In this document: positions 1-12,510 of the stretch, piece by piece
Position numbering within the stretch: the first letter of the stretch is position 1
Layout of the letters: each line of letters opens with the position of its first letter
Assembly: GCA_015680685.1 (NCBI GenBank)
Contig: MNCI01021573.1
Location: 707-64,706, forward strand
Source of the DNA: Gnetum montanum
Taxonomy: Eukaryota; Streptophyta; Gnetopsida; Gnetales; Gnetaceae
DNA: 64,000 bases
Reading direction: 5' to 3'
Notes under the pieces: generated by a model
The model's database searches: none
What the model saw: only the letters and a program-made list of their open reading frames with translations
Told to the model about the DNA's origin: nothing
Position numbers and translations under genes: made by a program

Positions 1-380
1 CCACAGAAAAGAGCAGCGCCAGCCATTCCCGCCGCTGTAGCAGAGGCCCCACCCCCCAAAAACCAGCGGGAGAGCTGCCAGCCAGCCCCTCCCTAGTCCG
101 TCAGGCCCGCGGCGAGGCGGCGCCTATTCTCCGCTATCAACTGGGCTATTCCGGTCCTGCCATTCTGCAGAACATCCGCAAACCAGAGCTGCGATGATTG
201 AGGGCGCGGGGTAGCTGCCTGATTCTTCGTGCTGCTGAGCCGCACATCCGGCGGGTCCTTCACCCGCGGCGGCCTCGGGCGATGATGATCCTGATCAGCG
301 TCCGGATGTTCGGCCACGTGTCCACCCTATATGCAGCTGTGTTACCCCGCGTCATCCCCCACCTATAATGTGTTATACAG
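1..380. other. GC-rich 5' flank of the MADS-box fragment, no gene recognised
   Basis: This stretch is much richer in G and C than the rest of the window. Short open frames exist on both strands (for example 93-317 on the minus strand, 74 codons), but none shows a domain I recognise. A G-box core CACGTG lies at 315-320. The part of a MADS domain that should precede position 381 is not here: the frame entering the MADS match has a TAA at 366-368 and no start codon. Confidence 0.4.
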
Positions 381-518
381 CGTCGGCAGGTGACCTTCTC
401 AAAGTGCCGGAACGGACTGCTAAAGAAGGCATACGAACTCTCCATTCTCTGCGATGCCGAGGTCGGCCTTTATCATTTTCTCGCGCGCGGCAAGCTGTAC
501 GAGTTCACCTCTCCCAAG
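381..518 (+). pseudogene. Truncated MIKC-type MADS-box exon 1
   Basis: The frame from 381 reads as the middle and end of a plant MADS DNA-binding domain: RQVTFSK, then [12 protein letters not shown], then LCDAEV, then RGKLYEF. MADS proteins are DNA-binding transcription factors. The first 20-25 residues of the domain are absent; an in-frame TAA lies at 366-368 and no ATG precedes the match. One basic residue of the normal SKRRNG block is Cys, as a C-to-T change would give. The usual ALIIFSS stretch reads GLYHFLA, explained by an inserted T followed by a lost base that restores the frame. The match ends at a plausible donor, AA|GTACGC (GT at 518-519), where MIKC exon 1 normally ends. A diverged functional gene is possible, but missing start and paired indels favour a relic. 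Confidence 0.75.
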
Positions 519-1650
519 TACGCACAGAAAAAAGAAGCTCTGCCTGTCCGTTTGAGCTTTGTTTACTTACTTACTTACTTAGAGATGTTCATTTTCTTCA
601 CGGCCCATTGTTTCTTTCAGTTGTCATCAAGTTATGCATATTTTGATTACTTTCTGATTGAAACGGTGTCAAAACTGCACTTGAATCGATTTATTTCGCA
701 ATCGGCAACAGACATTTCTCAAACACGTAGTACAACTTGAGAAGCTAAGCGTTAGGATTCATTTTTATGCTTTTCAGCTGTCCGTGTTTTTTTCTCATTA
801 CAGGTTTAGGGTTTCAGCGTAGTTTTGCTCATTACATGTTGCTTTACCAGTTTTTTTTTTCGACAATAAAACGCGGCACTGCGAATTTGGTTCCAGGAAG
901 TATTGGCCAATCGCGTTTGTTCTAGGGTTTACCGTATGCTAACTCGCATAATCGGTCCTTTAGTTTGCGATCGCTCTCGTTTTGCTCTGTATTCCACAAT
1001 CTCATGAGCTTGTAGCTTGCGAGTTGCAGTGAATGCTGCAATGATGCAATAATTTTATTTGTCCTTTATTGCGTGAAAAGTTGTAAACACTACCTGCAAG
1101 GCGCTACTGTACCTCTGATAGCGTGGATCAGGAATTGAAAAGTAGTGTAACTCCTAATACAGAGCCCAAGTCTCGCTGACAATTGCGTCCTTTTTCTTTG
1201 CTGCCAACTCTGGGATGCAATACTCGGTTCTGACAGCGTCGTTCAAGTTTACTTAGTGAAATACTTGCTCCTCCATTGGGACGTTAACCTCAGTACATAA
1301 TTATCATATTCGGTTTATTATATATTCAACTAAGCAGAATCCTCGCTCCTTGCAAATCCTTTACACGCTACGATGTTACATGTCCTGTAATTTTATGAAC
1401 TGTGGATAACCTATTTCTGTTTGGTTTCCACATATACAAACTTCAATTCGATCAACGGATAACCAGGAAAAGCAAAATTATTTGGTTAACCCCTGAAAGA
1501 CGTATTTAAGGATTACATAATTGAACCAAGATTCTTTTCAACTAGTCATTATTCATTGTTGTTTCAAATATATTAATTGTTATTTTTTTCAAATAAATCT
1601 ATTTCTTATTATTGTTTCAATGTTGATTAAGGGGCCGTTAAGATAGTTTG
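519..1650. other. Intron-like or intergenic sequence after the MADS exon
   Basis: There is no coding frame that I recognise. If the MADS fragment came from a genomic copy, this would be its first intron, which is typically long in MIKC genes. A short (TTAC)4 microsatellite lies near 563-579. The sequence grades from mixed composition into AT-rich DNA. Confidence 0.4.
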
Positions 1651-2700
1651 GGAGGTAGGCGAAGTAGGGAATGGTTTGAAATTGAGGGGAAGGTCCTTTA
1701 TTTTATTTTATTTTATTCTTTGTTTTTTTTAAAGAATACATACCAGATATATATAGTCAAATTAGAATTTTATAATCTAGTATATGGAGCTTCCAAATCG
1801 AGTTTTATCACTAGGTTAACACTTCATTAGTAATTTAGAATTGAGATATTTGGAAAGTACTTCCCTAGAATCATCAAAGATATTTGCTATCAAATTGAAG
1901 GTTCAAAATCATAAATAATTACAACTAAAAATCAAATAATCATTAAGTCATATGATTAAGTGTGATTGAGGCATATGATCATGAAGTTGCTTTGGCCCAT
2001 TATTGATAAAAATAGAAAAACATACAAAAGAAGACATCTAAGGTGAATAATCAAATTTTTGTATAATTAATAAATTTTTCTTCTTTGAGGTAAAAATAGC
2101 CTTATTCAAGATGACAAATGGAAAAGCTATCCCATTTTCTTCTAGAGCCGATTGACTTAGTTCCTATCGACGCAAAGTTCTTCTTCCGCGTTCTTCTTCC
2201 GCTTCTTTAGCAGGCTACACTTTGAAAGAATTCAAATGCTTTTTTCCATTACACTGTTCAATAAAAAAAACCAACAAATTGAACGAATACTTCATTCTTT
2301 CACCTACTCCATATTACAATATATATAGTTTTTTTCTTGCTTCACGAAAAAAAAAATTTCTAGAATTTCTTATTTTCTTCCAATATGTAGAACTTAGAAA
2401 TAAAAGTTCTAATATAAGTTTGTAGATTTTTGGTAACATGAATCCACTTGTGGGTTTGATTTTTTTTTTTTTATGAAAAAAAAGAAGCTTAGGTCCAATG
2501 AGTCACACACTAAGCATAGCATATTTTTTAAGAAGTCAATTATTTTTTATTCAAACTTACATAATTAATCCAAATTGGGTTTCACTATTTTTGCAATTAT
2601 TATTCTTTCATGAAGATCCACAGTAGAATTCCTAAAGTTCCGTGGATTGTTCGAACTGTATAACAACAACAGTCCATTCCAGCTTGAAGTGTTTGTAACG
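1651..2700. other. AT-rich sequence with homopolymer tracts, no gene seen
   Basis: It contains a (TTTTA)n tract near 1696-1716, a short tandem duplication of a TTCTTCTTCCGC-type unit at 2178-2203, and A and T runs near 2346-2357 and 2460-2480. A 67-codon frame at 2222-2425 has no recognisable domain. The composition is reminiscent of plastid spacers, but no plastid gene could be identified. Confidence 0.3.
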
Positions 2701-2719
2701 TAACTCTACCTATTTTGAA

Positions 2720-3170
2720 TAGATAACATTCCTATTGAACCTTGGAAAGCATTCAAAGATACAAAGGTTTCATGGTTGAAACCTTTATTTAACAAAATTT
2801 TAAAAGATGGAGAAATGCTTAAAAATTGGAGACAAAATATTATTATTCCCATATACAAGAATAAAGGAGATGTGCAAACTCTAGAGGGATCAAGCTAATG
2901 AGGCATATTATAAAGCTTTGGGAGAGGATTAGAGAGCAACATCTTCAACTTGAATAAACAATTAGAAACTTAATATGGATTTAAGTATAAAAGGTCTAGT
3001 ATAGAGGTTATTTTCTTAATAAAATAATTAATAAGGAATTTAGAAAACATAGAGAAAATCTACATATGATGTTCATTGGTTAAGAAAAAGCATATGATAG
3101 AGTACTTGTAGATATTATTTCATGGGCATTGTGAATGAAAAGCATCCTTGATAAATATATTAAAGTGACA
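2720..3170 (+). pseudogene. LINE reverse transcriptase fragment (N-terminal RT motifs)
   Basis: Across frameshifts and stops the plus strand reads like the start of a non-LTR reverse transcriptase. It has a WLKPLFNKIL segment, then NWRQNIIIPIYKNKGD (the K-x-KGD block before the NYRGI motif), and then LHMMFIG followed by EKAYDRV, matching the plant LINE block LHMVFIDLEKAYDRV that carries the first catalytic Asp. That Asp is Gly here, and a stop follows it. The reading continues to about ISWALxMKSILDKYIKV and then fades. There is no endonuclease domain upstream and no YxDD box downstream, so this is a dead, truncated LINE. Confidence 0.65.
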
Positions 3171-4450
3171 TTCATACTTCACTAAGTTCTTACTGAACTG
3201 AGCTAGATATTGACATTTGTACTTCATTAAGTCATTTTTTACTTAATTTCATTGTGCTTACAAATTAGATCTTGTAAGGTTTTCTTCTTTTATTCCATTG
3301 TAACCTTCTAGATGACCTTCTCTTATTATTTAAGAAAATGTACTAAGCTACAAATGGCACAACCTAGATCTTCACTTCTTCTTTAAGAAACTATATTCGA
3401 TGTTGCAGTGATCTACTCATTATTTGTTGCAATACAGATTCATCAATCTTATGAATAGAACTAATTACTTCTTGTGCTCCTTAATATACCATTTAGAAAT
3501 ATGGGAATATTATTTTTTTGCAGTAAACATTATGTGCTAGCATTTACTTTTATACCTTCCTCTCCTACAAACTTTGTATTTTGCTAAACCTTTTCATTGC
3601 TACGTTGATTCCTTGTGCTTTTCTAAGTTCAAGCATAGATATTGAAAATGATGTAAATATTACTAAGGCTGGAACTATCCTCCCTACTAATAATTAATTT
3701 TTGTCTTTGTTTTTTTCGAAGCATCTATTGTAAAATAGTTCACTTGAGTAAATCACTAGCTTGAAACTTGAATTATGAGATAGGTAATCTAAAACTTAAA
3801 TAAACATATATTGTGAAATAAGATCAATAACTCATTATTTAGATCCATTCGTAAGAAAAATAAAGTATCTTATTTATAAAAGCATTATTGAAAAGAGACA
3901 ACATAGAATCCTATATAACTAGTATGTAATCTTACACTTTGACAAGCAATTTCCATTAGGGAAAGTAAATTTTGTTAGAACTAATTTCTTGTAAGTGTTT
4001 TTCCTTGCCATTACATAGAGCAATTAAAATCAATGCTAAAATAAACATCTGTAAAAATGATTAGATATACTTGTGAAAATATTTTAATTCTAACAAGTCA
4101 TATAATGTTTAGATTTGCCATTGCTTATGAATTCTCAATAAAATATTTATGTCTTGATCCATATTTTTTTTCTTAATGTATTATACTTTAAATACCTATT
4201 TCCTCTCAATTTTCCCATTTTGTCATCTTATTTCATGTATTGTCTCATCTAACAAAGAGAGAATAACATGAAATAACTTACTTGTGTCACATTTCCCAAC
4301 TACACATTGCACTTATTATCTAGGGCTTGCTAAGATATAAGTTTCTATATCCACAACCCTTCAATTACCAATATTATAAATTATTATTAGTGGGACAGTG
4401 AAGACCTTTTTTAAGAAATGAAAAGAAGATATTCTTAAGAATGAAATTAA
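3171..4450. other. AT-rich sequence, no gene seen
   Basis: No open frame of meaningful length and no domain signature was found on either strand. It separates the LINE fragment from the minus-strand gag-only element. Confidence 0.4.
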
Positions 4451-5686
4451 TTTTTTTTTTAATTACCTCCATAGATTTGTTGAAGTAGTTCAATTTCAAC
4501 AATTTTTATACATAATGGGTTATCTATCCTAGCAGCCATCATCATCAAACAAATTACCATTATTATTCTTTCTTTTACTAACAACAACTTCTAAAGTCAC
4601 AACATGACTCTCAATCCCATCACAATCACCTCAATGATCATGATGATCATTACGATAGAACAAATTAGTATTAAGTTGAAGTTAAAAACTAATATCCATC
4701 ACAATAGCTTTAACATAAGAGACATTACTACCATCAACAAGGTAAAGCTTATCCTTACTTACCTCTTCATGGCTTCTCCGATCCATCTTTGGTTCAACTT
4801 GATCTTCAACATGTGGCTGTCCAATGTCATCAAAGCTTAAAGATTCAAGATCCCAAATAGGAATTTGCAATTCTAATGGCTTCTTCTCTTCAAAGGAATC
4901 ATCAACAAGCTCTTCATCCAATTTTGGAGGTACCAACTCAAACGATAAACTCTCCTCCATGTCCTTAACATTAGATTGATCAAAAACATCATTAAAGGAG
5001 TCATTCTTCCCCATACCCTATGTAGAAAACTCACCTCTATCCCATGTGATGACCTCTAATTGGCTTAGAATCCTCTTTTCCATTCAAGAAGATATAGAAT
5101 AATTGCAACAAGAATGAGTATCATGCCTTCTAGTGATACCCTTAATCCTTCTTAAAGAAGTTCCTTAATCTTTGCTACTATTTTGGATTTGATCCTTTAC
5201 CTCCCATGACTTATGAAGTAGGAACTCTTCTTAATATGTAGCATATACCATCTTAGACTTTGAAGATCTCTTGGTCCCCTTGATGAACTTCTTGGTTTCC
5301 TTTCTTGAAACCCTTGAGTATTGAGCACTCCCTTGCTCAATAAGAGATACTTGAGAACTTATTTTTTCATTGTTCTCTACTTCATCAAACTTGTAATTTT
5401 CCTTTCCTTCTTGATGCCTAGACGATATATCAATTCTCTATAAATTACTTCTTAAGTTAATTTTGAATTTTTTTCATATCCTTCTTGAAGTTTCTACAAA
5501 ATCATGGTTCTTATGAACCTTTCCTTTGGGAAAAACTTCTTACATTTTAACCACAAAAGCCTTAAAAGAGTCCTTAAACTATTAAATATCTTGTCTAACC
5601 TCTTGATTTTCTTCTTCTTTGGAGGCATACCTCGAAACCAGGCATTGATGTGTGGATTTCTCCAAACCTTTACCTTGATACTAATC
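4450..5686 (-). mobile_element. Gag-only LTR retroelement copy 1, internal region
   Basis: Read on the minus strand from the LTR-B at 5687, this has a degenerate primer-binding site (ATTAGTATCAAGG, near 5671-5686, like the initiator-Met type TGGTATCAGAG), then a gag start (MPPKKKK near 5622). A deletion joins this to the distal part of the family's long frame. Residues 1-110 of the frame at 4682-5014 carry the acidic block seen in the other copies (FELVP..., EELVDDSFE, IWDLE). The GTAAGT of the conserved splice-like donor is at 4757-4762. The Gag core, zinc knuckle and any pol are absent. Identification rests on clear similarity to the copies at 32-38 kb and 57 kb. Confidence 0.8.
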
Positions 5687-6745
5687 TGGTGTAGGGGTTG
5701 CACCTTGATAGATCCTAATAGGATCCAACCCATAACTTTCAAGCATATCTAGCTTAGAAAATAATAAAAGCATAATAAAATAAAGAAAAATATTCTTATA
5801 TTAAAAAATTTCTCAAAATACATAGACAATAAATACATCAAAGATGAGAAGCCAACATAAACTTATAACTCTTTCAAGGATCTTAGAGGCGACACTTATT
5901 CCCTCATAATACTTAATAGCTCACCATAAGTCCAAAGCTCAAGACAAGACAATTATAAGAGATTCCCTCAATCTCTCTCAACTGTAGTTCCTTTCTTGTC
6001 ACTCAATTTCCTTGCACAAGCTCTATTCTTGCACAAGCCCTCCTCCTTGAGAGCTCTCTATCTTATCCTTGGTTTGGGTTTTTCACCTTCAACACTAACA
6101 ATGATGAATTACATCAATATTTATAAGACAATAGAAGACAAAAAACCTAGAAATCCATTCTCAATTCAACTTGAAATTATTTGGATGTTTTCCATGTCTT
6201 CTTACCATCTTCTTAGCTATTTTAATCTTGCTTTGGATATTTTCTAAATTGGGATAGATATATTCAAAAGTTTTCCCATCCATATAGGTGATCTTAGACC
6301 TTTCCAAGATCTCTGTGAAAACCCAACTCACAGCAAGGACGTCTATTGATCATTTTAGGATGTCTCATTTGGGCCCAAGATGTCCCAGGTTCTAATGGAA
6401 CATCTTGCTTGAGATGTTACATGCACAATTAGGATGTCTTATCTGGGATTTTCTGGTTTTCAATACAACATCTCACCTACTAAGGCTAAATACAAAGATG
6501 CTTGTTTAGATGTCTGAGACCTTTAGACACCTCCAAACAAGTTCCTATAGATACTAGAAGCCCCTAAATTCATAAAACCCAAAACACCCAAAAACAAGCC
6601 AAAACATCCAAGAACCATCACAAATAAATTCAACCTAATATGACACACATTTATAGGACACACTCGTTTACATCTTCTTTAAGCCTAAAACCTACAAAAC
6701 ATTCATGTAGGGTAGAACAATGGGATAAGAAGAGATGTTCCTACA
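5687..6745 (-). repeat. LTR-B, 5' LTR of gag-only copy 1
   Basis: About 1.06 kb, starting TGTAGGAAC (minus strand, 6745) and ending CCTACACCA next to the primer-binding-like site. It is homologous along its length to the plus-strand LTR at 61597-62614. A TATAAATA lies at 6118-6125 on the minus strand. The U3 part carries several GACATC/AGATGT units. Both ends are inferred from the match between the two copies and the TG...CA rule. Confidence 0.7.
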
Positions 6746-6799
6746 CCTACCTAACATGGTTAAATAAAATATTCTAGAAAAAGAGCATTACGATATTGA

Positions 6800-8150
6800 C
6801 CAAGAATCATTTGCAAAATAAGTTAATGATGAATCTGATGTTAGGAAAGATCCACCTCAAGAAGATAAACCATTAAAAAGGTGAAATTAGGCAAGATAAC
6901 CATCTTAGCATTTAGATTCATATTTTTTGTGTAATTAAAAAGTTAGAAAATCTTTTAAAACTACCATGGATGAGGAAATGAAATCACTAGTAAAAAACAA
7001 AATATGCAAATTTGTTGAACTTCCAGCTTAAAGAAAACTAATTGATTACAAGTGGCTATTAAGGATAACAAAAGCAAATATGTATACGGTTATGGTGGTA
7101 GTACAAGGATACTCTCAAAAGGATGGTATTGATTATGATGAAGTATTTGGACCAGTAGTTAAGGTAACCTCTATAACATTATTATCTTTTGTACCTGCTT
7201 TAGATCTTGAGCTAAATTAGATGGATGTCAAGATTGATTTTCTTCATAGAGACCTTGATGAAGAGATCTACATGCAACAATTTAAAGGTTATGGAGTTAA
7301 AGGTAAGGAAAACATGGTATGTCACTTACTAAAATCCTTATATGGGTTGAAACAATCCCCTAAGACGTGGTATAAGAAATTTGATTTTTACTAGATAAGG
7401 TTTGGTTTTGTAAGGTCTAATAGTAATTCTTGCATGTACTTAAAGAAAAAAGGCACAAACATATTTGATATTCTTAATATATCTTGATTATATATTGAGA
7501 GCAGAAAATAATGTGCAAGAAATCTCTAAGCTAAAATGTTAGCTCTTATCTCAATTTAAGTTGAAGAACCTAGATGTTTTAAAGAAAAATTTGTGCATAG
7601 AAATTAAAGGAGATAGAAAAGGTCAAATTTCATGGCTTGGTCAAATTGCATATGTTAATAATGTTTGTAAAAATTTAATATGCAAAATCATAAGCCAATA
7701 AACACTCTAATATCTATGGGGATGAAATTATCAATGAAGCAATGCTCTAGAATAGATGAAGAAAAGAAGAAAATGAGTAAAATTCCCTACGCTAATGTTG
7801 TAGGTAGCCTCATGTATGCAACAATCTACACTATGCTTGATATTGCATATGCAGTGAAAGCTATGATGAAGTTTATGCCTAATCCTCTTAACGAACATTG
7901 GATGGTTATTAAAAGAAGTTTCAGGTATCTTAAAGATACAATTAGTTATGAGAAAAGTTTCATTGAATTACATGGTTTTGTGATGAAGATTGGGGGTGCT
8001 GATCTTGATCACTGAAAATCTATAAGTGGATTTGACTTCAAAATGAACACAAGTACTATTAGCTGGAATAACAAGAAACAAACTTATGTTGCATTATCAA
8101 TAATTGAAGTTGAGTATGTAGCATCTTCTCAAGTAAGTAAGAAAGTAGTT
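6800..8150 (+). mobile_element. Ty1/copia pol remnant (reverse transcriptase and RNase H)
   Basis: The plus strand reads as copia RT with several stops and frame changes: MDEEMKSLVKN near 6967, DYKWLL, QKDGIDYDEVFGPVVK, DVKIDFLHRDLDEEIYMQQ, and SLYGLKQSPKTWYKKF. The longest clean stretch, 7680-8015, gives MSKIPYANVVGSLMYA followed by LDIAYAVKAMMKFM, the region after the RT palm. RNase H follows as KSISGF, ISWNNKKQ and VEYVAS. The YVDD box region is damaged. No LTR was found. It abuts LTR-B on one side and a minus-strand LINE on the other. Confidence 0.85.
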
Positions 8151-8970
8151 TCATTTCTAAATCTTCATAAAATTCATAGAGAGTATTAAGATTTCATTAT
8201 TTGCATTGAGTTTAAGATTAAGAGAACATCATCAACATGAAGTAAGATTTTTGATAACATAATCATTTTGAGTAATTGGAATATGCTAATTTCTTAAATT
8301 GGAAAATGCGAGGACAAGAATTAGCATAGCCACCTATTAGAATTTATTCTTTTGTTCATTCATAAACCTTAGTTAGGCTGAATTAGGTAGGATGAGCATT
8401 AAAGCTTGAGTTGGTGATCCTTAGTTACATATTGAGTTGTAACTCTAGATTCCTCAAATATGCTAATAAAGAGTCTAAGTAGAGTAGGAGAAATAGAATA
8501 TCCTTGTCTTACATTAGTAAAGCTATTAAATAAAATACATTCATTTTCATTATTTGTGAACTACATACATAATTCTATGTAATGTTTTCATGGTTGATAT
8601 TAGTATTATGGAGATTTCTCAGTTACCAAAGTGCCCCTATAACTTGCTTTGATTCACTAAAATATATGCTTTAAAAAATTTATTAATGTTAATGAATATT
8701 TTTTAAAAGGTGATGTGATGATCTATGATAGAACACCTAAATTCTATTTGGAAAATCATATCTATTATTTCCTTTGATTCACCATCTAAGGATAGATTCT
8801 AAGGTAGTGCTAGAAAGCTTGACATTTTACTATTAATTGTAATTAGTCTAAAATTCATGAGATTATTTGTTCCTACTTTTTATAGAGTACAACTAACTTA
8901 TTAATACACCATTTCTTTTCTAACCTCACTTGCATCGCTACAAGATGATCACATGTCTTAAAATCAAACT
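8130..8970 (-). pseudogene. LINE reverse transcriptase remnant, minus strand
   Basis: Across shifting minus-strand frames the order of non-LTR RT motifs is visible: an R-LITIN segment and EIIDMIFQIEF with IIDHHITF (near 8710-8850; compare the QxGFR...STxDHIxxL block), then NVRQGYSISPTLL near 8480-8520 (compare GVRQGCPLSPTLF), then LLHVDDVLLILNS near 8215-8260 (the YADD catalytic box). Stops and frameshifts are frequent. The 3' part is cut where it meets the copia remnant. The family is not determined; the motif order is typical of plant L1- or RTE-like LINEs. Confidence 0.6.
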
Positions 8971-10240
8971 TAAACTATGAAAGTTACACTCATTTATATT
9001 AATTAATAATTACACATTGTACTAAATACTTTTTCCTTAGCCAACTATTAATGCTATGGGAAAGAACCAAGCATTTGTTAAAGATCAAGTTGCACTTAGA
9101 CCACAAAATCATATTAGAATAATAACATAATAAAGATTGCTGTAAAATAATAAAACTTGTTAAAGAAACTAACATTAAGTTGATGTAAAAATTATCTTGA
9201 TCTTATTGCTAAAATAAGTATATTGCATCTAGATTTTACTAGTACATCTAATAAGATTTCATGGAATCATTAATAAATATACTAGAATTAGTAAAAAAAC
9301 TAAAATTTATATACAAAACTCCTAGATTTTCCCTCTAATGCCAAAAGATATGAGTTGATATCTAAAGGTAGCTTCAAAAATATGAACTTTTTGTTAGAAT
9401 ATGTAGTGGCAACAAGGCAACCTTAAAAAGCATAGACATTGAACAACATACAAGATGTACTTTTGGTTGACTTTGTGTAAATAATTAGTTATATGTAGGT
9501 TGTAGTCTTTCAATTTTTATCAATCACAAGCAAGATGTGAGTCATTATGTGGTTGTGATGAAGGTCATAAGTTGACCATGAGGGAATTATAGGTTACAGT
9601 AGGGCTAAAACATGAAGTAATTAATGTCATAAAGTTGACCCCAAGTGGGTCGCAAGTCATATTAGGGAATGCAAATAGATTGTTAGCTAGCTACATGTCA
9701 TGGTTAAGGCCATGTTTCAAAATACTAAAAGTTGTTACGAAGAAAAAATAGTTTATAGTTTGACTAGAGAAAGCATGGAACTAACTATATTTATACTTAC
9801 TAATTCTTGATGTTTCTTCTTAAGATAAAGTTAGATGCATAGTGGTCCTACTTAGTTTGTTCTTTTTTAAAATTATATCTTAGAGTTATAATTGGCTGCA
9901 TAATTTATTTTAAATCAAGTTATGATGGCTTTTTGAATCTTTACTTGTTTTCATGTTATTCCATCACAATGTTATTTTAGATTATGGTGGGGATAGATGA
10001 CTTCAATAACATTGACCTATGTGTCATGTTGACAAGATGAATGTATGATCTTTGGCCCTACATTCATTATGATTTATCATTGTACTTGGCATTACTCCTC
10101 TTCATCAAAGCCATGACAGTGTTGCTTGTGTTTACCTTTTGATAGGCATTAAGCAAAAATGCAAATTTGATGGGATTTCTAATTTTGAAAAAATTTTAAA
10201 ATATACATCAAATTAATTGCTATGGATGATGATGGAGGTA
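8971..10240. other. AT-rich sequence, no gene seen
   Basis: No domain or long frame was found. Part of this may be the eroded 5' side of the LINE at 8130-8970 or of the LINE at 10240-10830, but nothing in it can be assigned. Confidence 0.35.
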
Positions 10241-10830
10241 AGGAATATATAGACATGTTTATCATTTGAATTTTTATTATGCATACATGGTTATAATTTG
10301 CAATTATAATTGGAGCATGCATGTCAAACTCTTTCTCTATGTTGATGATGTTGCCTTTATTTCAAATTGAATGGAAGGATTGCAACAATTACTTAATACT
10401 CCTAATGATTTTTGCCAATATTTAAAAATGAAAATTCATGTCTTAAAAATAAAAATCATGATTTTTGGCATCTATAATTAAACATATGGTTTTACTATAG
10501 GACATAAACATGTAGACATAATTTCTGATTCCAAGTATCTTTAGTTAGAATACCTTTGCAATTACAAATAGAATCAATGCTTCACAGAAAAGGTTACAAG
10601 TTCAATTATTTTTTGAAAATGTCTAATGTATGATATTAGTAAGTACATATATATTTAAAGCCATATTTATCAAAGAAGAATGTGTAAGATTATATTCTAT
10701 GGATGTAAAAGTACCTAGGCTTTGAAATAATTTAGTTAACTTTTAATTAATAAGTTTATCATAGGTTAAAAATCATGAAAATACTTTAGCCTTTCTTAAG
10801 AAAATGTGAATCAACCAATGATTGATAGGT
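10240..10830 (+). pseudogene. LINE reverse transcriptase fragment with YVDD box
   Basis: The plus strand reads LFLYVDDVAFIS near 10331-10366, the RT catalytic box. This is followed by MEGLQQLLNTPNDFC, then MKIHVLKIKIMIF (compare the LxVNxxKTKxMIF block), and then GHKHVDIISDSKYL near 10500-10545 (compare the YKYLG block). These are the palm and thumb motifs that follow a LINE fingers domain. Stops interrupt the frame. It could be the distal half of the same LINE whose proximal half lies at 2720-3170, or a different element. Confidence 0.6.
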
Positions 10831-12049
10831 ATGTAAAAAACCAAATTTGAGCCTAAATAATAGATTGATACAAGTATTTATGGTATACTTTAACTCTAAA
10901 AATAAAGATAACAATGATTGATGCAAGTGCTTAAGATGTGCCTTTAACTAACAAGTGTTGCATCATATAAACATGCACAGTAGACATACATGGTGTAGAC
11001 TTTGCAGAAATAAATAAATAAATTTCAATAATAATAGTTAAAATTTGTACCTAAAGTAAACCTTCAACCTCTAATTTATTATAGTAAGTCCATGTTACTA
11101 TTTGTACCTTATGTAGATTAAAATGGTTTTTATTTTATTTAAATATATATTTTTTAGTTATAGTACTATTCTTTAGATAGTAATGTATTTGTTTCTAAAG
11201 TTTCAAAACTTGTTTGACTCCAACTATAGTCTAGACTTTTGCTCATCCATGGTCCAAGTTTATTTGGCTAAATGAATGTTGAACCTTCAAATGATTATGC
11301 TTTTTTATGAATTTTTAAATTGCACTCTCAGGCCAAAGAACTACAGCCTTACTGAATTATGCTTGCTTTCAATTTTATGCATGACAGATGATGCCACCCA
11401 TTCTTCTTGAAGAGCATTGCACTCTGCAAACTCTACATTGAGCTTGCCATTCATTGGCTATGGAATATTAAGGGACCAACACTTTGCCAAAGATCTTCCT
11501 TGATCACCTTTTCTTGGATCTTTACCATCACCATCTATCATCATCATTAGTTGTTGTTGGTGGCTTTGTTGCCTCTATAGAGTAAGCACATGCAAAGGAT
11601 TAGAAAAAATTTTCTTGGATAGTCTATTTACTCAAATCATGGTAGTGGGAGGAAGTCAAAATGTAACTCTTATATACAACTTTTACATGCGTAAGATCTA
11701 GCTAAACAATATAAAATCTTTAGATGTGCCAAATGGCACAACATATAGTATATATCACTTTTATTAACTTTTAGAAGTGGTTAGTAGATCAAACTTGTTG
11801 GTAGCCATTGTAAAGATGGAAAGATAAGACTATGGATTTTCATCTTTCAATGGGCTTCAAAAATATTGACCTTATTACCAAGAATATTATGTGATCACAT
11901 ATAGATTCTATGTTTACATGGGGCCTAACCTTCATGAAATTTGTTACTGGATCATCAATTTGAACAAATATTACCATGGACATTTAAGAAAATATGCTAA
12001 CATGAACAAATTCTAAGTTTCTTATGTGGCCTAACCTCACTAGATCACC
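10831..12049. other. AT-rich sequence, no gene seen
   Basis: No coding frame or repeat family recognised elsewhere in the window was found here. Confidence 0.35.
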
Positions 12050-12510
12050 AATGTTAAGAGCATGTATTTTAGCTAAAAACCCACACTTCATTGTTCCAAT
12101 GGAATAAATGTTCAAAATGTTACATAGCTCATCATCTTTACACTTTTGTGTATTACAGTATATGCTCAATTGTAAAAGCTTCCAATACTTGCAACTCAAA
12201 AATGCCCACCTATTGCATGTACTTCTTTATCATTGTGTACTTGCCTTGTGGAGATTTGCTAAGATCTAGCAATATATGTAATATCAGGTCTAGTACTAAC
12301 CATCACATATATCAAATTGCTAACATCACTAGCATATCAAACTTGTATAATAAATTCATGGAATTTTCACCATAAAGTTTTCCTTTCTCCTTTGGGCATT
12401 GTTCAACTAAAACTTTCATTTTATTTTCATAGGACATAGTTTCTAGCTTGTCATATTTCATATCAAATGTTTCTAACATATGCAAATTTCCAAGCAAAAT
12501 CCTATTTCAT
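12050..12510 (-). mobile_element. Ty1/copia pol fragment, minus strand
   Basis: The minus-strand frame 12312-12497 reads like the copia segment just downstream of the RT palm (KMKVLVEQCPKEK, compare the SKKQCPxTEEE block). It is followed after a frame change by MVSTRPDITYIARS and then SPQGKYTMIKKYM, matching the family block VCTRPDIAYAVxxxSRFM...NPGKEHW. The rest is unreadable. This is a short, strongly decayed fragment unrelated in position or strand to the copia remnant at 6.8 kb. Confidence 0.55.

Noticed and set aside
93-317. Minus-strand 74-codon frame in the GC-rich start
   Set aside because: No domain recognised; high GC lowers stop frequency, so an open frame of this size is expected by chance.
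381-740. A functional MADS protein of 116 residues
   Set aside because: The start would be a GTG inside the DNA-binding domain, the N-terminus is missing, and residues after about 518 are intron-like rather than an I or K domain.
2090-2480. Possible plastid-derived insertion
   Set aside because: Only composition and poly-A/T style suggest it; no plastid gene or recognisable spacer could be read.
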